DNA from: CAYFQH01 sp964345215
GTDB taxonomy: Bacteria > Bacillota > Clostridia > Christensenellales > Aristaeellaceae
Assembly: GCA_964345215.1 (NCBI GenBank)
Contig: CAYFQH010000024.1
Span: 1 to 31,492, forward strand
Reading direction: 5' to 3'
DNA length: 31,492 nt
Below, piece by piece: positions 7,732 to 15,825 of the stretch; within the stretch, counting starts at the first letter, position 1, and every line of letters starts with the position of its first letter. Made by a program: the position numbers and the translations under genes. The notes under the pieces are model-generated. The model was not told where the DNA came from and searched no databases. It worked only from the letters and a program-made list of their open reading frames with translations.

Positions 7732-8805
7732 CTACCTTTGAACCCTTGCATTGCCCTTGTAAATGTTCCAAACCTGTTCTTCATCCGCTGGGGTTGCATA
7801 ATCCGTGTACATTGTAGCTGCCAAAGCCCCAGTTGCCCAGGCAAAGGCCAGGCAGTCTTCAGGGGGCTTGTGGGTAATCAGGCTATATAAAAGGCCGCCT
7901 ACAAAACCATCCCCACCGCCAATCCGGTCAAGCACTTCAATGGTCCTAGGCGGCTGAATATACCACTGGCCACCGGTATATAACAAAGCTCCCCACTGGT
8001 GGCTGTTGGCACTTTGTACCGCTCTTAAAGTGTTGGCATATACAGATGCTTTAGGGTAGGTTTTTTCAACCAATTTTATCATTTGCCGATAAGCGGACAT
8101 CTCTTCTTCAATACTACTGCCCCCTGTCTTGGGACCTTGGATGCCCAGAGCCAACTGATAGTCTTCTTCGTTTCCGATTAAAATATCTGAAAGAGAGGCA
8201 ATCTTATGAAAAACAGCCCTTAACTCTTGTTCCCTTCCTTCCCAAAAGCTTTGCCTATAGTTTAAATCAAAAGATACACAGGTTCCCTGGGTTTTTGCAT
8301 ACTGGGCCACTTCAAGGCAGCAAAGGCTGGTTTGAGGGCTCATGGCCGCAATAAGGCCCGACAGGTGCAAAATCTTACAGCCTTGTTTTTTAAAAAGCCT
8401 TTCCAAATCATAATCTGCAGCATCAAGGGTTCTGCCAACCTCACCTGCCCGGTCATTATGAACGCGAGGTCCTCTTACCCCATAACCGCTGTCGGCAATA
8501 TTAAATTGGTGCCGGTAGCCCCAAGGGCCTTGCTGATCTACCTCGGGTCCTTCATAGGCAATACTGCGCTGACCCAGCTGCCCCTTAATAAACTGGGCAA
8601 TGGGGCTTTGTTTTACAAACTTTGTAAGAACCTTTGTATTTAGCCCCAAGGAAGCACTGATGTTAAGCACATTTGTTTCTGCCGAGGTGGCTTGCAGTTC
8701 AAAGAGGCTGCTTATGTGAACGGGCTGCCGATTTACAGGGGTGATACGAACCCCCATGCTAGAAAGCGTAATGATGTCATATAGGGCACTATTCTTTATG
8801 TTCAT
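7732..8805 (-). CDS. PfkB-family sugar kinase (2-keto-3-deoxygluconate kinase-like)
   Basis: The 357-residue protein belongs to the PfkB/ribokinase family. It has the C-terminal signature DRIGGGDGFVGG (about 293-304), with the catalytic aspartate at about 299 and a GGGD anion hole instead of the commoner GAGD. FDLNYRQSFW is typical of KDG kinases. The N-terminus IITLSSMGVRITPVNR is a variant of the usual xGExxxRL opening. Substrate is inferred: 2-keto-3-deoxygluconate or a related hexonate. The adjoining gnd might point to gluconate metabolism. ATG 8805 is chosen because AAGGAGA lies upstream; the reading frame extends further without a ribosome binding site. The first gene of a two-gene operon. 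Confidence 0.85.
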   Translation of the reverse strand: MNIKNSALYDIITLSSMGVRITPVNRQPVHISSLFELQATSAETNVLNISASLGLNTKVLTKFVKQSPIAQFIKGQLGQRSIAYEGPEVDQQGPWGYRHQFNIADSGYGVRGPRVHNDRAGEVGRTLDAADYDLERLFKKQGCKILHLSGLIAAMSPQTSLCCLEVAQYAKTQGTCVSFDLNYRQSFWEGREQELRAVFHKIASLSDILIGNEEDYQLALGIQGPKTGGSSIEEEMSAYRQMIKLVEKTYPKASVYANTLRAVQSANSHQWGALLYTGGQWYIQPPRTIEVLDRIGGGDGFVGGLLYSLITHKPPEDCLAFAWATGALAATMYTDYATPADEEQVWNIYKGNARVQR

Positions 8806-8862
8806 AGGTTTCTCCTTATTAAATAGATCAATGGACACAATCTATCAGGATTATTTTATTTG

Positions 8863-8891
8863 ATCATATCACAGGCAGGGGCAGGAATCAA
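8863..8891 (-). promoter_or_regulatory. Promoter of the kinase-gnd operon
   Basis: On the minus strand, -35 TTGATT (8891-8886) and -10 TATGAT (8868-8863) are separated by 17 bases. The -10 is preceded by TGA, giving an extended -10. The start of transcription would lie about 50 bases before the kinase ATG. Confidence 0.7.
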
Positions 8892-9043
8892 TTTTCATTT
8901 TTCGTCTTTAAAAAAGAAGCCTTTTTTATAAAAGTATCTTGCTTCACTCATTCAATTGCAGTATGATGAATAAAAACAACCTATACTCCGGGTGGATATA
9001 TGGAAAGGCAATGTATTATGATAGAAGATAACGTTTTACAGGT

Positions 9044-9730
9044 GTGCGTAAACCATGGCTGCCCTTATATAAAACTTTGAAGAAGGCCGCTTTAAAAATT
9101 CTTAACTCCTTTGAGGAAGTAGAAAATCAAAAAGCCATTGTATGGAAACATCATTCCGCTTTTGCCGAAATCAAGCCTAAAAAAAGCGGTCTTACCCTTT
9201 CTTTCCCCTTAAACAGCCTTCATTTAGAATGGGAACCGACCCAAACCCTTCAAATATCAAAAAACAGAATTAGCCATACCTTTGAACTTACAACCCCTGA
9301 GCAAATCATAAAAATTCTTCCCGGCCTGCAAGCTGCTTATGACCTTACAATAAACCAAAAACCCTTAGGCCGGGCCCCTAAAACCAACTACACCAATGTA
9401 GATGAGTACATTGGCGCCTTTGATCCACAGATCAGAGAAATACTAGATAAAATAAGGAGTATCATTTTAAGCGCTCTTCCTATGGCAACTGAAAAAATCA
9501 GCTGGCAGATGCCCACCTATTTTTTTAAAGAAAACCTGATTCACTTTGCTGCTGCCAAAAACCACGTGAGCATTTTTCCCACACCTGAAGCCATTGCCTT
9601 TTTTAATGAGCGCCTAAAACAATATTCTACCCGAAAGGGTACCGTTCAGTTTCCCTACGCAAAGGAGATTCCCTACCAACTCATCGGCGAAATTGCCCTT
9701 TGGCGCTATCATGAAGTAGCATCAAAATAA
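9044..9730 (+). CDS. DUF5655-DUF1801 domain protein
   Basis: The 228-residue protein has two parts. Residues about 8-100 resemble DUF5655, with the stretch FEEVENQKAIVWKHHSAFAE. Residues about 115-225 match DUF1801 (YdhG-like), with VDEYIGAFDPQIREIL, EKISWQMPTYFF, and VSIFPTPEAIAFF. DUF1801 proteins are small cytosolic proteins, some described as frataxin-like, with no settled role. The start is uncertain: GTG 9044 is the only start in this frame after a stop at 9029, and its ribosome binding site is poor. An ATG at 9018 in another frame has a better site, so a shifted N-terminus or sequencing error is possible. The gene stands alone between divergent and convergent neighbours. Confidence 0.8.
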   Translation: MRKPWLPLYKTLKKAALKILNSFEEVENQKAIVWKHHSAFAEIKPKKSGLTLSFPLNSLHLEWEPTQTLQISKNRISHTFELTTPEQIIKILPGLQAAYDLTINQKPLGRAPKTNYTNVDEYIGAFDPQIREILDKIRSIILSALPMATEKISWQMPTYFFKENLIHFAAAKNHVSIFPTPEAIAFFNERLKQYSTRKGTVQFPYAKEIPYQLIGEIALWRYHEVASK

Positions 9731-9747
9731 GTGGAGCCTTAAAATGC

Positions 9748-9775
9748 AAAAAAGCGGCACTATTGCCGCTTTTTT
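9748..9775. terminator. Bidirectional terminator between the DUF1801 gene and htpG
   Basis: A perfect 12-base inverted repeat, AAAAAAGCGGCA (9748-9759) and TGCCGCTTTTTT (9764-9775), with a CTAT loop. The A- and T-runs serve both strands; htpG ends 11 bases to the right. Confidence 0.93.
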
Positions 9776-9785
9776 ATTGCTAAAA

Positions 9786-11693
9786 TCAATTCTTGTCCTC
9801 TCCGGCCCACAGCTCTAAGATTTTCTGGCTTCTGTTAATAAAGTCTGTAATCTCTTCTGCTTCCAGGGGCTGGGCGGCCATGCGGGCCAAATCGTATACC
9901 TGCTTGGATAAAAGGGTTGTTTCCTCCCCCGGCTCTTTATCTGCAAGCGCTTTTATGACCGGGTTTTTACGGTTTAAAACAAGGGTAAAGCGGTCGGGCA
10001 TCTTAAAACTCTGCCCGTACATTTTGCTCATTTCCTTAAAGCGGCGGCTTTGCTCATCTTCTACCACCATGGCACTTAGATTTTCATCGGCCAGAGATTC
10101 AATTTTCACTTCCAGCTCCTGCTGATCAAGGGTGCTTCTAAAAAGTTCCTGCATTTTTTCCTGATCAATGCCATAGCCGGTCTCGTCCTCTTTTTCTACC
10201 AAGCCACTAATATCCCCATCGACCCGTACAAAGGAAACCCCGTCTTCCAATCCGGCACCGTATTCCATAAAGGATATAAAGTTGGAATCGATGATGTTTT
10301 CCAATACCACCACATCAATTTCTCTGTTGGTATATAGAGCTACCGAGGCAGCCTGGCGTTTTTTATCGTTGGTATAGATCACCTTTTTATCGGTTTTATC
10401 CTTATTGCGCAGCAAATACTCATCTAACGTATAGTATTTATCATCGGTTGATTTAAATAGAATGCTGCCCCTTACACTTTCAAAAAACTTTTGGTCTTTC
10501 AAACAGCCAAATTTAATAAAAGGATGAATATCATCCCAATATCCTTCATAGGCTTCCCGCTGGGTATTAAACAAACCATTTAACTTATCTGCTACTTTTT
10601 TAGTAATATGGGCAGATAGGCGGCGCACATAACCATCGTTTTGCAAAAAGGAGCGGCTGACGTTCAAAGGTAAATCAGGGCAGTCAATAACACCTTTTAA
10701 AAGCATTAAAAACTCCGGTATAACCTCTTTTATGTTGTTGGCTACAAACACCTGGCCGCTAAAGAGCTTAATCTCCCCTTCGTTGGCTCCAAACTCGTTA
10801 CTCAGCTTGGGAAAGTATAAGATGCCCTTTAAATTAAAGGGATAATCAACATTTAAGTGAACCCAAAAAAGCGGGTCTTCAAAGGTATGAAAGGTTTTTT
10901 TATAAAATTCAACATACTCTTCGTCCGTACAATCCTTTGGGGCTTTAAGCCATAGGGGGTAGGTGTCGTTAATCAGCTGTGGCTGAGGTAAAACCATTTC
11001 TTTAGGCCCATTGGCATTATCGGTACTATCCCCTTCTTCCCCCTCTGCTTTGGGCTCCTTTGGGGCTTCTACCAAAGTCATATCCTGTAAGTAAACCGGG
11101 TAAGGCATAAAGGCGCAGTAACGGTTTAACACTTCCTGGACCCTTAATACCTCAATAAACTCTTCTTCATCTTGGCCAATATCCAAGGTGATTATGGTAC
11201 CCCGGTCTTTTTTTTCCGACGGAGCCATGGTAAAGACCATGCCGTCTTCACTTTCCCAGCGAACCCCCTGGCTGCCTTCTTTATAGGAAAGGGTGTTGAT
11301 GGTTACCTTTTTGGCTACCATAAAGGCCGAATAGAAGCCCAAACCAAAGTGCCCGATAATACCGCCTTTACCCTCGTTTTCGCCGGTATAGTTTTTCAAA
11401 AACTCTTCCGCGCTGGAAAAAGCCACCTGGTTAATATACTTTTCAACCTCTTCCCCAGTCATGCCAATGCCATTATCAATAAAGCGCAACTGTTTGTTGT
11501 GAGTGTCCACCTCAAGGGTAACCTTAAAGTCCTCTTGGGCACCTGGATGAATCATTTTATACTTGGTAATGGCATCGCAGCCGTTTGAAACCAGCTCCCT
11601 GATAAAAATATCTTTGTCAGAATAGAGCCAGCGTTTAATAATGGGCATAATGTTTTGCGCATGAATTGAAATATTCCCCTGTTTTGAAGTCAT
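9786..11693 (-). CDS. htpG: Molecular chaperone HtpG (bacterial Hsp90)
   Basis: HtpG is an ATP-dependent cytosolic chaperone dimer. The 635-residue protein shows the Hsp90 N-domain signature YSDKDIFIRELVSNGCDAI, where most homologues have N-A-S-D in place of N-G-C-D. It also has the ATP-lid motif GIIGHFGLGFYSAFMVA and the N-box aspartate in LRFIDNGIGMT. The middle domain has FYKKTFHTFEDPLFW and PLNVSRSFLQNDG with the catalytic arginine. An acidic linker near residues 215-232 joins N and middle domains. ATG 11693 is chosen because GGGAGG lies upstream; the reading frame extends further without support. A long inverted repeat in the leader (11777-11808) may belong to its control. Confidence 0.97.
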   Translation of the reverse strand: MTSKQGNISIHAQNIMPIIKRWLYSDKDIFIRELVSNGCDAITKYKMIHPGAQEDFKVTLEVDTHNKQLRFIDNGIGMTGEEVEKYINQVAFSSAEEFLKNYTGENEGKGGIIGHFGLGFYSAFMVAKKVTINTLSYKEGSQGVRWESEDGMVFTMAPSEKKDRGTIITLDIGQDEEEFIEVLRVQEVLNRYCAFMPYPVYLQDMTLVEAPKEPKAEGEEGDSTDNANGPKEMVLPQPQLINDTYPLWLKAPKDCTDEEYVEFYKKTFHTFEDPLFWVHLNVDYPFNLKGILYFPKLSNEFGANEGEIKLFSGQVFVANNIKEVIPEFLMLLKGVIDCPDLPLNVSRSFLQNDGYVRRLSAHITKKVADKLNGLFNTQREAYEGYWDDIHPFIKFGCLKDQKFFESVRGSILFKSTDDKYYTLDEYLLRNKDKTDKKVIYTNDKKRQAASVALYTNREIDVVVLENIIDSNFISFMEYGAGLEDGVSFVRVDGDISGLVEKEDETGYGIDQEKMQELFRSTLDQQELEVKIESLADENLSAMVVEDEQSRRFKEMSKMYGQSFKMPDRFTLVLNRKNPVIKALADKEPGEETTLLSKQVYDLARMAAQPLEAEEITDFINRSQKILELWAGEDKN

Positions 11694-11776
11694 GTTTTTT
11701 CCTCCCTGTAAAGCCTTTATACAATAAACAATACCCATACAAGCATGTTCATGTTTTGCAGGGTATCGTTTGTTTA

Positions 11777-11808
11777 AAGCTTTTTAAGGCAAAAACCTTA
11801 TAAAGCTT
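11777..11808. repeat. 13-bp inverted repeat between the M20 gene and htpG
   Basis: Arms AAGCTTTTTAAGG (11777-11789) and CCTTATAAAGCTT (11796-11808) pair with one mismatch around a six-base loop. There is no T-run on the minus-strand side, so it is not a classical terminator. It could be an attenuating or stabilising hairpin in the htpG leader, or an operator. It is not a CIRCE element, which has nine-base arms of another sequence. Confidence 0.7.
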
Positions 11809-11885
11809 AAATTCTTCTATTATCTTATCATATTTTCGGCTTATTCTCCATGGGCATTTGTAAACAGTTTTAAAACATTTTTGTA

Positions 11886-13328
11886 TCAATACTTGCCAAT
11901 AGGAGGCTGTACATCATCCGGCAGGGGGCAAACATACTTACCGCCGTTTCGGGCCAGCACCTCTGCCTTGCCTTGTTCAACGGCTTTAGGGTTCTCTATC
12001 AGACGGATGGCACTAAGGGCCATCACTTTAACGGCTGTCATCATTCCCTTTTCGCCGGCGGCAGAACAGGATTGGCCTACGGTTTGCCAGGTGTGTCCCA
12101 CATTTCCTAGGCAGTTGGTCGCCGTTCGTATCTGCAGGGTAGGCACAATGTAACTTACATCCCCTACATCCGTTGACCCACCAGATATTTCTACCGTTAG
12201 AGGGTCATACTTTTCAATCCAGTTGCTCAAGGGTTTTTCCATAAGGGCTTCTGCTCTCTCCTTACCATATTTTTGTATAAGGCTCTGGGTAATATTTTGT
12301 AAAATATTTTCGTCATGAGACTGTAAGTAGGCCCTGGCGCTAATATAATCTTCTTCCGTCCAACTAGGGGCACCCACTTCCTCATAGGCTTCTTGAGCTA
12401 CCCGGGCCAAAGCCATATTGGGGCTGTAATCGGAAAAACCCATGGTCAATTCATAGCTTACCGCGGTTTCCGTCATCATGGCGGCACCCTTAGCCACTTT
12501 TACAAGGCGATCAAAAAGTTCTTTTGTTTGGTATACCTTCGGCGAACGCACCTCGTATTTTACAGTTGCCCTGTCTTGGACCACATTGGGGGCCGTTCCC
12601 CCTACATCGGAATAAGCGTAGTGAATACGGGCTTTATCAATCATATGTTCCCTAAGGTAGTTCGAGCCTACGCTCATCAGCTCCGCTGCGTCCAGGGCAC
12701 TTCTGCCTAAATGGGGGGTGCCCCCTGCATGGGCGCTGATGCCTTTAAAATAGAAGTTGGCCCCTAAAATAGCGTTACAGGGGTTATAGTCAATGCCGTT
12801 CACTGTGGAAGGGTGCCAGGTGAGGATAAAATCCGCCTCGTCAAAAACCCCGGCCCGGCCCATAAATTGTTTGGACCCGGCTCCTTCCTCGCCTGGGCAT
12901 CCGTAGTAAATTACCTTGCCGCTGATGTTGTTTTGAATAAGGTAGTCTTTTAGAACAAGGGCAGCACCCACCGCCCCGGCCCCCAGTAAATTATGGCCGC
13001 AGCCATGGCCCGGATCCCCTTGTTTTATGGGCTCGGCGGTTTTTATCCCTGCTTTTTGGCTAAGGGCATCCAAAGCATCATATTCCCCTAAAAAACCTAC
13101 GCTCATCCCCCCGGTGCCCTGGGCAAAGGTGGCAGTAAAAGCCGTTGGAATGCCCGCTACTCCTTCATCTACTTTAAAACCTTCCTCTTTTAAAACATCT
13201 ACTAGCAGGGCAGCCGATTGAAACTCTTCATAAGGCAACTCTGCATAGGCCCAAATTTTTCGGCTTAAATCAGTCAATTTGTTCTCCATTTTATCACTTG
13301 CGCTAAGCACATATTCTAACGGTTTCAT
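11886..13328 (-). CDS. M20-family amidohydrolase (AbgB-like)
   Basis: This is a metal-dependent amidohydrolase or peptidase of the M20 family, close to the AbgB (p-aminobenzoyl-glutamate hydrolase subunit B) group. The 480-residue protein has the metal and catalytic residues in PGHGCGHNLLGAG (H108, H112), PGEEGAGSK (E147-E148) and TWHPS (H172). The dimerisation-domain block SAHAGGTPHLGRSALDAAE is also present. There is no signal peptide, so it acts in the cytosol. ATG 13328 has AAGGAGAAAG upstream and follows the ABC ATPase stop by nine bases. It is the last gene of the importer operon, so it probably cleaves what the importer brings in, such as an N-acyl amino acid or dipeptide. The exact substrate is unknown. 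Confidence 0.9.
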   Translation of the reverse strand: MKPLEYVLSASDKMENKLTDLSRKIWAYAELPYEEFQSAALLVDVLKEEGFKVDEGVAGIPTAFTATFAQGTGGMSVGFLGEYDALDALSQKAGIKTAEPIKQGDPGHGCGHNLLGAGAVGAALVLKDYLIQNNISGKVIYYGCPGEEGAGSKQFMGRAGVFDEADFILTWHPSTVNGIDYNPCNAILGANFYFKGISAHAGGTPHLGRSALDAAELMSVGSNYLREHMIDKARIHYAYSDVGGTAPNVVQDRATVKYEVRSPKVYQTKELFDRLVKVAKGAAMMTETAVSYELTMGFSDYSPNMALARVAQEAYEEVGAPSWTEEDYISARAYLQSHDENILQNITQSLIQKYGKERAEALMEKPLSNWIEKYDPLTVEISGGSTDVGDVSYIVPTLQIRTATNCLGNVGHTWQTVGQSCSAAGEKGMMTAVKVMALSAIRLIENPKAVEQGKAEVLARNGGKYVCPLPDDVQPPIGKY

Positions 13329-13337
13329 ACTTTCTCC

Positions 13338-14120
13338 TTATAAAATACTGTTTAAAAATTGTTTGGTTTTAGGTTTTTGAGGAGTATCTAATATTTGGCT
13401 TGGGGTCCCTTGCTCATAAATTTTCCGGTCGCAAACAAATAAAATACGGTCGCTAATCTCCCTGGCAAAGGGAATTTCGTGAGTAACAATTAAAATGGTC
13501 ATATTGGAGTTTATCAAATCCCGAATCACTTCCAATACTTCCCCTACCATTTCCGGGTCCAAGGCACTGGTAGGTTCGTCAAAGAGCATAATTTTGGGCT
13601 TCATGGCCAGGGCTCGTATAATGGCCAGCCGCTGTTTTTGACCGCCAGAGAGCCTGGAGGGGTATTCATCCCGCTTATCCATAAGGCCAACCCGCTTCAA
13701 AAGTTCCTCGGCCAGTAAAACTGCTTCCTCCCGGGGCATTTTAAGCTCTACCATAGGGGTTAAAATAATATTTTCAAGGGCGGTTAAGTGTGGAAACACA
13801 TGAAATTGTTGAAAGACCATGCCAATGTTTTGGCGTACTTTGGCAATGTTCACTTTTTTTTGTGTAATGTCCACCCCGTCGATAATGACCTGCCCTTTTT
13901 CCGGTACTTCCAGCAGGTTAATGCAGCGAAGCAAAGTGCTTTTTCCGCCTCCGGAGGGGCCGATAATCGAAACCACCTCGCCTGGGTAAAAGTTTTCTGA
14001 TACATTCTCCAGCACCTTTAAATCCCCAAAGGTCTTAGATAGATTCTTTACTTGTATAAGGGGTGCCGACGAAGAGTTTGGAGAAAGTGAACCTCTTTGC
14101 GGGTATTGGCTTGGCTTCAC
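13338..14120 (-). CDS. Polar amino acid ABC transporter, ATP-binding protein (GlnQ-like)
   Basis: The 260-residue ATPase has Walker A GPSGGGKST, the signature LSGGQKQRLAIIRA and Walker B IMLFDEPTSALDPE with the D-loop, and the switch histidine in LIVTHE. It would drive import by the adjacent permease and substrate-binding lipoprotein. Its only possible start is GTG 14120, because a stop precedes it and no in-frame start follows before the conserved VKNLSKTFG. As a result its first 28 codons overlap the permease gene by 86 bases, which is much more than usual. The N-terminal tail MKPSQYPQRGSLSPNSSS has no counterpart in typical GlnQ proteins. Translation may be coupled to the permease. Confidence 0.94.
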   Translation of the reverse strand: MKPSQYPQRGSLSPNSSSAPLIQVKNLSKTFGDLKVLENVSENFYPGEVVSIIGPSGGGKSTLLRCINLLEVPEKGQVIIDGVDITQKKVNIAKVRQNIGMVFQQFHVFPHLTALENIILTPMVELKMPREEAVLLAEELLKRVGLMDKRDEYPSRLSGGQKQRLAIIRALAMKPKIMLFDEPTSALDPEMVGEVLEVIRDLINSNMTILIVTHEIPFAREISDRILFVCDRKIYEQGTPSQILDTPQKPKTKQFLNSIL

Positions 14121-14772
14121 TGCGCATCAGTTTCCTTTCCATAGCGTTAACGCCTTTAGACAGGCATGAAATTAAAATATAATACACAATACCGGAGATG
14201 ATTAGCGGTGTTAAAGGCGAGAATGTGGCGGCTTGTACGGTTTTATAAGCAGTCGTTAGCTCTGCAATGAAAAAAACTGAGGCCAGAGAAGTTTGTTTTA
14301 CAATGGATATATATTGGTTACCCAAGGCCGGCAAAATGTTTTTGGCTGCCTGGGGCATTACAATGCGGGTAAAAACATTTTTTTTGCTCATACCGAGGCT
14401 TTGGGCGGCTTCAACCTGTCCCTGGTCAACTGATTGGATGCCGGCCCGGATCACTTCACTTACATAGGCAGAAGTGTTAATGATCAATGCCGTTACGATG
14501 CAGGCTGTGTCAGACAGGCTAAATGGCAGTACTTTGGGCAGGAGCAGCCAAAAGAAGTACAGCTGCAATAAAATAGGGGTTCCCCTGATAACAGACATAT
14601 ACCCATCGGTTACTTTTCGCAAAACCTTGTTTTGCGACATTTTGGCAAAGGCAATGGCTATGCCGAAAATAGTTGCAAACAGGGCTGTAACCAGTGAAAG
14701 CCATAAGGTTCCTATCAGACCTTCGGTAAAAACGGGAGCGTATTTTTGCAGCATATCAATCATGGTTTTCAT
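14035..14772 (-). CDS. Polar amino acid ABC transporter, permease protein
   Basis: The 245-residue integral membrane protein belongs to the HisM/GlnP family. It has five or so hydrophobic segments (for example LWLSLVTALFATIFGIAIAF and LTPLIISGIVYYILISCL), and the EAA-loop sequence VEAAQSLGMSKKNVFTRIVMP that contacts the ATPase. RGTPILLQLYFFW is a further family block. ATG 14772 has AAGGAG ten bases upstream. The last 28 residues after MERKLMRSEAK extend beyond the usual C-terminus and are encoded by the stretch that overlaps the ATPase gene. The gene lies 11 bases after the binding-protein gene. Confidence 0.94.
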   Translation of the reverse strand: MKTMIDMLQKYAPVFTEGLIGTLWLSLVTALFATIFGIAIAFAKMSQNKVLRKVTDGYMSVIRGTPILLQLYFFWLLLPKVLPFSLSDTACIVTALIINTSAYVSEVIRAGIQSVDQGQVEAAQSLGMSKKNVFTRIVMPQAAKNILPALGNQYISIVKQTSLASVFFIAELTTAYKTVQAATFSPLTPLIISGIVYYILISCLSKGVNAMERKLMRSEAKPIPAKRFTFSKLFVGTPYTSKESI

Positions 14773-14783
14773 TTTATTACTCC

Positions 14784-15629
14784 TTACAACCCCAAGGTGC
14801 GGGCATACTCTTTATACTGGCCGTACCACTGTTCATACTGTCCGGTTTCTAAAACCTGGTCAATAAGGGTATTCACGTAGTCTCTTAAGGCATCTTCCCC
14901 TGGGGGCAGTGCAATGCGGGTTCCGTCCAGTTCCTCGTCGACCACAAAGCGGAATCCTTCAACCACAGCTAAGCCGCTTTGAGGGTTGGCATCAATGTAG
15001 AGTTTAGCCAAATCAATACTGGTAATGGAAACATCGGCCTTGTTTTCCTGTACGGCCAGGTACCCATCCATAGTGGAGGAAACCCGCTTTAAGGTTTTAT
15101 ATCCGGGCACCTGTTCGTTTACAAATACTTCTTGAAGGGAACCGCTTTGAACCACCACAGTTTTGTCGGCCAAAGAGGCAGCATCGGTAATGGTGCCAAT
15201 GTCTTCTTTGCGTACCAGCAGCCCATGGCCTTCACTGGTTTTAGAAAAATAGTAACCTTTGCTTAAGTTCATGTTCTTGTTCCGTTCCGGGGTATAAGAC
15301 AAGGCAGAAATTGCCATATCGTACTTACCGGCAGCAACTCCGGCCAGCACAGCCGAAAATTCCAAGGGAACGATTTTAAGCTCTACTCCCAAGGCGCCCG
15401 CAATGTATTTTGCCAGTTCAATATCGCTGCCTACATACTTTTCATTATCGGGTTTAGAGGGATCAATAAATTCATTAGGGGCGAAGTAAGGCTCGGTTGC
15501 CACTTCTAAAACGCCTTTTTCTTTAATGCTATCCAAGCGATTTTTACTTTGTTTAGGATGAGCAGATTGGCTACATCCCGTTAAAATAATTAGAAGTACA
15601 ACCAAGAGCAATGTAAGTGATTTTTTCAT
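14784..15629 (-). CDS. Amino acid ABC transporter, substrate-binding lipoprotein
   Basis: The 281-residue protein is an SBP_bac_3 type receptor for a polar amino acid or related compound. The signal peptide MKKSLTLLLVVLLI ends in the lipobox LTGC with C19, so it is a lipoprotein on the outer face of the membrane. Family blocks include LEVATEPYFAPNEF, YVGSDIELAKYIAGALG, KYDMAISALSYTPER and DVSITSIDLAK. ATG 15629 is chosen over ATG 15638 because AAAGGA is better spaced to it. It heads the four-gene operon binding protein, permease, ATPase, M20 hydrolase. The ligand cannot be read from sequence. Confidence 0.93.
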   Translation of the reverse strand: MKKSLTLLLVVLLIILTGCSQSAHPKQSKNRLDSIKEKGVLEVATEPYFAPNEFIDPSKPDNEKYVGSDIELAKYIAGALGVELKIVPLEFSAVLAGVAAGKYDMAISALSYTPERNKNMNLSKGYYFSKTSEGHGLLVRKEDIGTITDAASLADKTVVVQSGSLQEVFVNEQVPGYKTLKRVSSTMDGYLAVQENKADVSITSIDLAKLYIDANPQSGLAVVEGFRFVVDEELDGTRIALPPGEDALRDYVNTLIDQVLETGQYEQWYGQYKEYARTLGL

Positions 15630-15660
15630 CCTGCTCATCCTTTCATTTTAGTATGGTTGT

Positions 15661-15689
15661 ATGTTATCACGTTACTGTATTAAAGTCAA
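15661..15689 (-). promoter_or_regulatory. Promoter of the amino acid importer operon
   Basis: On the minus strand, -35 TTGACT (15689-15684) and -10 TAACAT (15666-15661) are 17 bases apart. An AT-rich stretch lies just upstream. It lies about 30 bases before the binding-protein start. Confidence 0.65.
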
Positions 15690-15759
15690 GCGTATTTTTT
15701 TTAATACAACATAAATACATTCGCCTAATGTTGAGCTCTTCTCTTGGCTAATTGAACAC

Positions 15760-15806
15760 AAAAAAAGAGTCTACCCTCCCCAAATCAGCGGAAGATGTAA
15801 CTCTTT
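15760..15806 (-). terminator. Intrinsic terminator of the cytidylate-kinase-like gene
   Basis: On the minus strand, AAAGAGT (15806-15800) pairs with ACTCTTT (15770-15764) and is followed by a run of seven T. The interior can add CTTCC/GGGAG pairing. It lies 20 bases after the gene's stop. Confidence 0.8.
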
Positions 15807-15825
15807 ATTAGTTTTTAATTATATT

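Noticed and set aside
11777..11808. CIRCE (HrcA) element before htpG
   Set aside because: CIRCE is TTAGCACTC-N9-GAGTGCTAA. The repeat here has a different sequence, arm length and spacer.
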